Assembly: GCA_050943595.1 (NCBI GenBank)
Contig: JBMNPM010000015.1
Span: forward strand, 1 to 37,383
Length of the DNA: 37,383 nucleotides
Source: JAXGXJ01 sp050943595
Lineage (GTDB): Bacteria > Actinomycetota > Thermoleophilia > RBG-16-64-13
Reading direction: 5' to 3'
This document shows positions 33,337 to 37,383 of this stretch, piece after piece. Below the pieces are notes generated by a model, which saw only the letters and a program-made list of their open reading frames with translations, ran no database searches and was not told the DNA's origin. Every line of letters begins with the position of its first letter. The stretch's first letter is position 1. Both the position numbers and the translations under genes were made by a program.

Positions 33337-34113
33337 TCAGACGTTGATCAGCTCCAGGCTGGACTCCCACTCCGACACATCGTCGAAACTGGCCCCGGTC
33401 TCGGCCAGAGTGAACAATTCAGCGGAATCCGGATTGTCCAACGCCCTCTTGGGGATATCGCTTCTCAGCACCCGTCCCGCCCGATAGACGATGAGATGGT
33501 CGGCGAGGTCGCGGGCATCGACCGGATCGTGGGTCACCACCACGATGGGTATCCTCAACTGCTCACGCACGTCGACCAGGAGTCCCCATAGTTCCGTCTT
33601 CAGCGGCAAATCCAAGGCGGAAAACGGCTCATCCAGCAGCAACGCGTTCGGACGACGGACTAGGGCTCTGGCCAAAGCAACGCGCTGCCTCTGCCCACCG
33701 GAGATCTCTCGAGGAAGCCGCTTGGCCAATCCTTGCAGGTGAAAGCGATTAATGAACTCCATCGCCCGCTCATGCCGCTCTTCCTTGCTAAGACCCCTGA
33801 GTCCGTAGGTGATGTTCTTGAGGACGGTCATGTGGGGGAAGAGGGCGAGATCCTGGAACACAAAGCCGAGATTACGCTCCTGCGGAGGCACCCACGTCTC
33901 GGTCTCACTGTCGAAAACCACGTTGCCGCTCAGCACCACGCGGCCCTCATCCGGCTTTACCAGCCCGGCGATCATGCGAAGGCTGAGTGACTTGCCCGAG
34001 CCCGAGTAGCCGAACAACACGGCCAACTCCTGGCCGACACACCAAGACACGTCCAACTCGAAACCCTGTAGTTTCTTCTTCAGTTGAACCTCGAGGCGAC
34101 AGTCTGCGCTCAC
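33337..34113 (-). CDS. modC: Molybdate ABC transporter ATP-binding protein ModC
   Basis: 258 aa from GTG 34113, eight bases after GGGGGG; a TTG at 34155 would add 14 residues. Walker A GYSGSGKS, Q-loop in LGFVFQDLALFPHMTV, signature ISGGQRQR, Walker B NALLLDEPFSALD and H-loop VVVTHDP are intact. Compared with long ModC proteins it lacks a C-terminal TOBE/Mop regulatory domain, but a free-standing Mop protein is encoded just upstream on the same strand and may replace it. Divergent from modA-modB; annotation as ModC rather than a sulfate or iron ATPase rests on this context. Confidence 0.88.
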   Translation of the reverse strand: MSADCRLEVQLKKKLQGFELDVSWCVGQELAVLFGYSGSGKSLSLRMIAGLVKPDEGRVVLSGNVVFDSETETWVPPQERNLGFVFQDLALFPHMTVLKNITYGLRGLSKEERHERAMEFINRFHLQGLAKRLPREISGGQRQRVALARALVRRPNALLLDEPFSALDLPLKTELWGLLVDVREQLRIPIVVVTHDPVDARDLADHLIVYRAGRVLRSDIPKRALDNPDSAELFTLAETGASFDDVSEWESSLELINV

Positions 34114-34142
34114 GGTTTGTGCCCCCCGATAGAAGCCATCAT

Positions 34143-34174
34143 CCAACGTAATCAATGCAAGTAACCAACGTAAT
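34143..34174. repeat. Direct repeats upstream of modC
   Basis: CCAACGTAAT occurs at 34143-34152 and 34165-34174, a period of 22 bases, about two helical turns. They lie 30-60 bases upstream of the proposed modC start on the minus strand, a usual position for an operator. The regulator is unknown. Confidence 0.5.
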
Positions 34175-34178
34175 AATA

Positions 34179-34222
34179 GCGGAGAAGGCCCGCGCCGGAT
34201 CCCAGCCGCGAACCTTCTCCGC
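34179..34222 (-). terminator. Hairpin between mop and modC
   Basis: GCGGAGAAGG (34179-34188) pairs with CCTTCTCCGC (34213-34222) with a 24-base loop that can pair further. On the minus strand it is followed by TATTATTA, on the plus strand by GTTTTCC. It may end mop transcription or attenuate modC. Confidence 0.45.
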
Positions 34223-34314
34223 GTTTTCCATCTTTACACGGTCCCTTCACGAAAGCCACACAAACACCGTCCCGCGGCTTGGGACCGCCTTATTCCTCAA
34301 TAAGGGTCAGTCTA

Positions 34315-34524
34315 TCAGTCTACTGCGACCATGACCTCTGTGGCTTTGATGAGGGCGTAGGCCTCAAGGCCTTCGACAAGCCCGAGCGATTCTGCGGACT
34401 GCTTTGTGATGATAGAGACGACCTGTTCGCCACCCGGCAGCTCTATGATCACCTCGGAGTTGACGGCCCCGTGCGTCACCTTTATGACCTTACCTTTGAG
34501 GATGTTCCTTGTGCTGAGCTTCAT
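34315..34524 (-). CDS. mop: Molbindin (single Mop/TOBE-domain molybdate-binding protein)
   Basis: 69 aa, the usual size for a single Mop domain, ATG with GGAGGG upstream. MKLSTRNILKGKVIKVTHGAVNSEV at the N-terminus and ITKQSAESLGLVEGLEAYALIKATEVMV at the C-terminus are characteristic of molbindins, which assemble into hexamers and store or buffer molybdate or tungstate in the cytoplasm. It is next to modC and divergent from modA, which supports the role. It could also act as the missing regulatory domain of ModC. Confidence 0.92.
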   Translation of the reverse strand: MKLSTRNILKGKVIKVTHGAVNSEVIIELPGGEQVVSIITKQSAESLGLVEGLEAYALIKATEVMVAVD

Positions 34525-34702
34525 CCGCCCTCCTTCCCGGCGCCCGCTCCGAGGAACGCACGCCCACGGTTATTGCGACGAACGGCCCAGGTGGATCCAT
34601 ACCTGCGCCGGCCATCGTTAGACTCCTAGCAGTATAAGGCCCTTCCCACGAACTTTCCAGTGCAGAGCCTGTCCGGTGCATCTTGCCCGCCCACCGGTCG
34701 CT

Positions 34703-34726
34703 CGTTATACTTGCGTGGATATATAG
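34703..34726 (+). promoter_or_regulatory. ModE-box-like site and probable modA promoter
   Basis: CGTTATAC-TTGCGTGG-ATATATAG has the 8-8-8 layout of the E. coli ModE operator as I recall it, with the left half matching 7 of 8 and the right half about 6 of 8 bases. It overlaps a plausible promoter (TTGCCC at 34683, 16-base spacer, TTATAC at 34705) and ends 24 bases before modA. No modE gene is in the window. Confidence 0.4.
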
Positions 34727-34750
34727 ACATGCTCTGCAAAGGAGTCGTCC

Positions 34751-35683
34751 ATGCGCACCCGCTTCACCAGCAAGCCCACAGCCGCGCTCGCGCTCGTGGC
34801 CCTACTGATCTTCCTCGTTGCGGGGCTCGCAGCCTGCGGCTCTGAAGAGACCGCGACCACTGAAGAAACCGCGACCACTACAGTAGCCCCCGGCGAGAGC
34901 AACAGCACCACATCAAGCGCCCCTACCACAGCACAGGAATTGACCGTCTCGGCAGCCTCAAGCCTCAAAGCTGCGTTCACCGACATCGGCGCGGCGTTCG
35001 ACAAGGCCAACAACGCCAAGACGACCCTCAACTTTGACGCCTCCGGCACACTGCAGAAGCAGATCGAAGCCGGAGCTCCGGTAGACGTCTTTGCCTCAGC
35101 CGCCCCCAAGCAGGTCAACGCGCTACTCGATAAGAACCTGGTCGACAAGGACTCGGTCAAGAATTTCGCCGGCAACGAGATCGTCATCATAGTGCCGGCA
35201 AACTCCACACTGAACATCGCCAGTTTTGAGGATCTAACCAAAGCAGACGTCAAAAAGGTCACCTACGGAGATCCCAAGACCGCGCCCCATGGTGTAGCCG
35301 CTGAGGAGATCATGACCAAGCTCGGCATCATGGACCAGGTCAAACCCAAGGTCATCTATGGCTCCAACGTATCCGCAGCTCTTGAGTATGTAACCAAGGG
35401 CGAGGTCGACGCGGGTATCATCTTCGCCACGGAGGCCAAGACGGCGGGCGACAAGGTCAAAATCGTGGCCACCTCCGAACCCGACTGGCACAGCACCATC
35501 ATCTACCCCCTGGCCGTAGTCTCGGCCTCGGCCGACAAGGCCCTGGCCCAGACATTCGTTGATTTCGTCCTCGGCACCGAAGGCCAGGCGATCCTTCAGG
35601 AGTACGGCTTCTTGCCTCCCCCCGATACCACCGCCGACACCACCGCGACGACTGCGGCGTCCGGCACGACCACGGCTGAATAG
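34751..35683 (+). CDS. modA: Molybdate-binding lipoprotein ModA
   Basis: 310 aa, ATG behind AAGGAG. Signal peptide with lipobox GLAAC, lipidated Cys29, then a Thr/Ser-rich linker to about residue 58. The binding domain starts with ELTVSAASSLKAAFTDIGAAF and continues with LNFDASGTLQKQIEAGAPVDVFASA, the oxyanion-binding signatures of ModA. KGEVDAGIIFATEAK and the C-terminal ILQEYGFLPP segment also fit. A Thr/Ala-rich tail of about 20 residues is unusual and probably flexible. It captures molybdate (or tungstate) for ModBC and thus supplies metal for the cofactor of the four molybdoenzymes in this window. Confidence 0.94.
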   Translation: MRTRFTSKPTAALALVALLIFLVAGLAACGSEETATTEETATTTVAPGESNSTTSSAPTTAQELTVSAASSLKAAFTDIGAAFDKANNAKTTLNFDASGTLQKQIEAGAPVDVFASAAPKQVNALLDKNLVDKDSVKNFAGNEIVIIVPANSTLNIASFEDLTKADVKKVTYGDPKTAPHGVAAEEIMTKLGIMDQVKPKVIYGSNVSAALEYVTKGEVDAGIIFATEAKTAGDKVKIVATSEPDWHSTIIYPLAVVSASADKALAQTFVDFVLGTEGQAILQEYGFLPPPDTTADTTATTAASGTTTAE

Positions 35684-35714
35684 CCGGTCGCAGGCACACC
35701 GCACAGAGAGCGTC

Positions 35715-35769
35715 CGAAGCGAGGGAGAGCAGGCACCGGCCGTGACCGGCCGCCCTCTCCCTCGCTTCG
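35715..35769 (+). other. Strong hairpin between modA and modB
   Basis: CGAAGCGAGGGAGAG (35715-35729) pairs perfectly with CTCTCCCTCGCTTCG (35755-35769), and CCGGCC repeats inside the loop may add pairing. No T tract follows. It probably stabilises modA mRNA or lowers modB expression relative to the binding protein. Confidence 0.7.
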
Positions 35770-35796
35770 TGCATCGGTCATGAAAGGCAGGTCGTC

Positions 35797-36471
35797 GTGA
35801 GCGAGCTCTTTCCGCTGCGCCTCTCCCTACAAGTCTCGGCGCTCGCCACCATCATCACTGTAATCATAGGCGTCCCCGTCGCCTATCTGCTGGCCCGTAG
35901 GCACTTCCGGGGCAAGGACATCCTGGCCCTGCTCCTCACTCTACCCATGGTGCTCCCCCCAACCGTGACCGGCTACATCCTCCTGCTCATCGTGGGCAAC
36001 AACGGTCTCCTCGGAAAAGCCTTCTCCGCCCTTACCGGTGGTCATGAACTCGGCATCCTGTTCACCTGGGGGGCCGCCGTTATCGCCTCCTTTGCCGTCT
36101 CCTTCCCCCTCATGCTCATCACGACCCGTGCTTCGATAGAGGACGTCGACCAAGAGCTCATCAACGCCTCCTACATGCTGGGCCGATCAGAGATGGAGAC
36201 GATGCTACGAGTGGTCATCCCGCTATCAGCCCGGGGGATCATCGCCGGTACCACGCTGGCTTTTGCCCGGGCTATGGGCGAGTTCGGCGCCACCATCATG
36301 TTGGCCGGCAATATCCCCGGCAAGACCAACACTATGCCCTTGGCCATCTATACGGAGGCCATGTACGGATCAATGAGTAGCGCCCTGTGGATGGTGCTCG
36401 TCCTATTCGCCGTAGCAGGAGTGGTAATGTACGTTTCCAACTATATGGGCAAGAAGAGGATCAAAACATGA
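35797..36471 (+). CDS. modB: Molybdate ABC transporter permease ModB
   Basis: 224 aa, GTG start; the usual ModB length. It begins LFPLRLSLQVSALATIITVIIGVPVAYLLARR and has about five membrane helices, including LLTLPMVLPPTVTGYILLLIVG. The cytoplasmic loop INASYMLGRSEMETMLRVVIPLSARGIIAGTTLAFARAMGEFGATIMLAG is the EAA loop that docks on ModC. The stop overlaps the modD start (ATGA). It forms the molybdate channel in the cytoplasmic membrane. Confidence 0.95.
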   Translation: MSELFPLRLSLQVSALATIITVIIGVPVAYLLARRHFRGKDILALLLTLPMVLPPTVTGYILLLIVGNNGLLGKAFSALTGGHELGILFTWGAAVIASFAVSFPLMLITTRASIEDVDQELINASYMLGRSEMETMLRVVIPLSARGIIAGTTLAFARAMGEFGATIMLAGNIPGKTNTMPLAIYTEAMYGSMSSALWMVLVLFAVAGVVMYVSNYMGKKRIKT

Positions 36472-37346
36472 ACCATAGCCCGACGCTCGCGCCGGTCACA
36501 TATTGTCTGTCGGACGAAGAGATAGACCGTCTCCTCCGCGAAGACTGTCCCTACGGCGATCTCACTACAACCCTCCTGCAGATCGGGGAGCGCTCAGGCC
36601 GCATGGTCTTCACCACCCGTCACGAGACCGTGGTCTGCTGCACTGAAGAGGCCGCGCGCCTGCTGGAGAAGCTGGGATGCACCATTACCGCGCTGGAGCC
36701 AAGCGGTACCCTCTTGACTAAAGGGCGGCCGTTCCTGGAAGCGAGTGGAGATGCCGGTCCCCTCCACATGGGCTGGAAGGCCGCCCTCAACCTACTGGAG
36801 GCCGCCTCCGGGATCGCAACCCGCACGTACGCATTGGTGCGGAGGGCGCGTAAAGCAAACCCGGCCGTCGAGGTGGTAGCAACTCGTAAGGTCTTTCCCG
36901 GCACCAAGGCAATCGCCACCAAGGCGGTGTATGCGGGAGGGGCGCTACCGCATCGCTTGGGCCTCTCGGAGAGTGTGCTCGTCTTCGCGCAGCACGTGGC
37001 CTTTCTGGGCGGCACCGACGATCTCTGGGCCCGGCTTCCCGAGGTAAAAGGCCGGGCCAAGGAGAACAAGATCGCGGTAGAAGTAGCCGATCAGACAGAG
37101 GCATTGGCGGCCGTGCGCGCCGGAGTCGACATGGTGCAGGTGGACAAGATGGACCCCGACGAGCTACGCGCCCTCGTCCAGACGCTTCGCGAGACGGCGC
37201 CCGGCGTGATCATCGCCGCAGCCGGAGGCATCAACGGAGAGAACGCCGGCACGTATGCCGCCACCGGCGTCGATCTATTGGTCACCTCGGCCATGTACTG
37301 GGGCAACCCTGCCGATGTCGAGTTGCGGATGGAGGCACGTATCTAA
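36468..37346 (+). CDS. modD: ModD, molybdenum-operon pyrophosphorylase-like protein (NadC family)
   Basis: 292 aa from ATG 36468, overlapping the modB stop by four bases. It belongs to the quinolinate phosphoribosyltransferase fold: CPYGDLTTTLL near the N-terminus, SGIATRTYALVRRAR, VEVVATRKVFPGTKAIATKAVYAGGALPHRLGLSESVLVF, and late IIAAAGGINGENAGTYAATGVDLLVTSAMYWG. ModD proteins differ from NadC by residing in molybdenum transport operons, as here; their substrate is not established to my knowledge. Expected cytoplasmic; possible role in handling a molybdenum-related or cofactor-related nucleotide. A role in NAD synthesis is unlikely in the absence of nadA and nadB nearby. Confidence 0.88.
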   Translation: MNHSPTLAPVTYCLSDEEIDRLLREDCPYGDLTTTLLQIGERSGRMVFTTRHETVVCCTEEAARLLEKLGCTITALEPSGTLLTKGRPFLEASGDAGPLHMGWKAALNLLEAASGIATRTYALVRRARKANPAVEVVATRKVFPGTKAIATKAVYAGGALPHRLGLSESVLVFAQHVAFLGGTDDLWARLPEVKGRAKENKIAVEVADQTEALAAVRAGVDMVQVDKMDPDELRALVQTLRETAPGVIIAAAGGINGENAGTYAATGVDLLVTSAMYWGNPADVELRMEARI

Positions 37347-37383
37347 CACGCGCCGTTGTTGAACGCCGCCGTCGCAAAGATCT

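Noticed and set aside
30664..35702. Identical 15-mer TCGCAGGCACACCGC before phoB (30664) and between modA and modB (35688)
   Set aside because: In a 37-kb GC-rich window a shared 15-mer is expected about once by chance, and the flanks do not match.
1..37383. CRISPR arrays, insertion sequences, rRNA or tRNA genes
   Set aside because: I saw no regularly spaced repeats, transposase-like proteins, terminal inverted repeats or tRNA/rRNA-like sequences; a tRNA or covariance scan was not possible here.

Overview
The window (37,383 bases, GC-rich, many GTG starts, strong GGAGG-type ribosome binding sites) looks like a chromosomal piece of an anaerobic actinobacterium. Support for that lineage is indirect: Thr/Ser-rich lipoproteins with actinobacterial-style low-complexity linkers, an NlpC/P60 protein with a golvesin-type C-terminal domain, a DUF1015 protein and a YmdB-type phosphoesterase. 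The exact class (for example Coriobacteriia or a relative) cannot be settled from the sequence alone.

Left half (about 1-20,620): an accessory redox locus built from four molybdopterin enzymes of the DMSO reductase superfamily. Each is a large catalytic subunit (839-895 aa, no N-terminal Fe-S cluster, no Tat signal) paired with a small ferredoxin-like subunit (269-280 aa) carrying a C-terminal beta-sandwich domain. That architecture is the one known for pyrogallol-phloroglucinol transhydroxylase of Pelobacter and related resorcinol or alpha-resorcylate hydroxylases. The four pairs fall into two visibly different types. Type A (82-3447 and 17173-20553) has 12 cluster cysteines (three [4Fe-4S]) and a His/Tyr/(Arg or Lys)/Asp-Ser-Trp active-site spacing that fits the transhydroxylase as I remember it. 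Type B (4250-7712 and 13121-16614) has 16 cluster cysteines (four [4Fe-4S]) and a different substrate-pocket segment. The layout is A(-) B(+) ... B(-) A(+). Between the two halves sit a minus-strand GlcD/GlcF-like operon of two FAD oxidoreductases and one CCG-domain Fe-S protein (8565-12923), a CDGSH-type protein and a small conserved-looking protein. I read this as a cytoplasmic system for anaerobic hydroxylation, dehydroxylation or transhydroxylation of polyphenols plus an associated dehydrogenase; the substrates are not known.

Middle (20,680-25,905): housekeeping-like genes: a small coiled-coil protein, a DUF1015 protein, a YmdB-type metallophosphoesterase, and a translationally coupled pair made of a membrane-anchored propeller-like protein and a secreted NlpC/P60 hydrolase.

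Right half (26,011-37,346): a complete phosphate module (pstSCAB-phoU on the minus strand, divergent from a PhoB/PhoR-type two-component system) with a candidate PHO box of three 11-nt repeats, followed by a molybdate module (modC and a mop molbindin on minus, modA-modB-modD on plus). Molybdate import so near four molybdoenzymes is a plausible functional link. Notable regulatory structure includes a terminator-like hairpin between pstS and pstC that encloses the pstC Shine-Dalgarno and start codon, a strong hairpin between modA and modB, a terminator-like element in the long leader of the first type B operon, and a ModE-box-like site upstream of modA.
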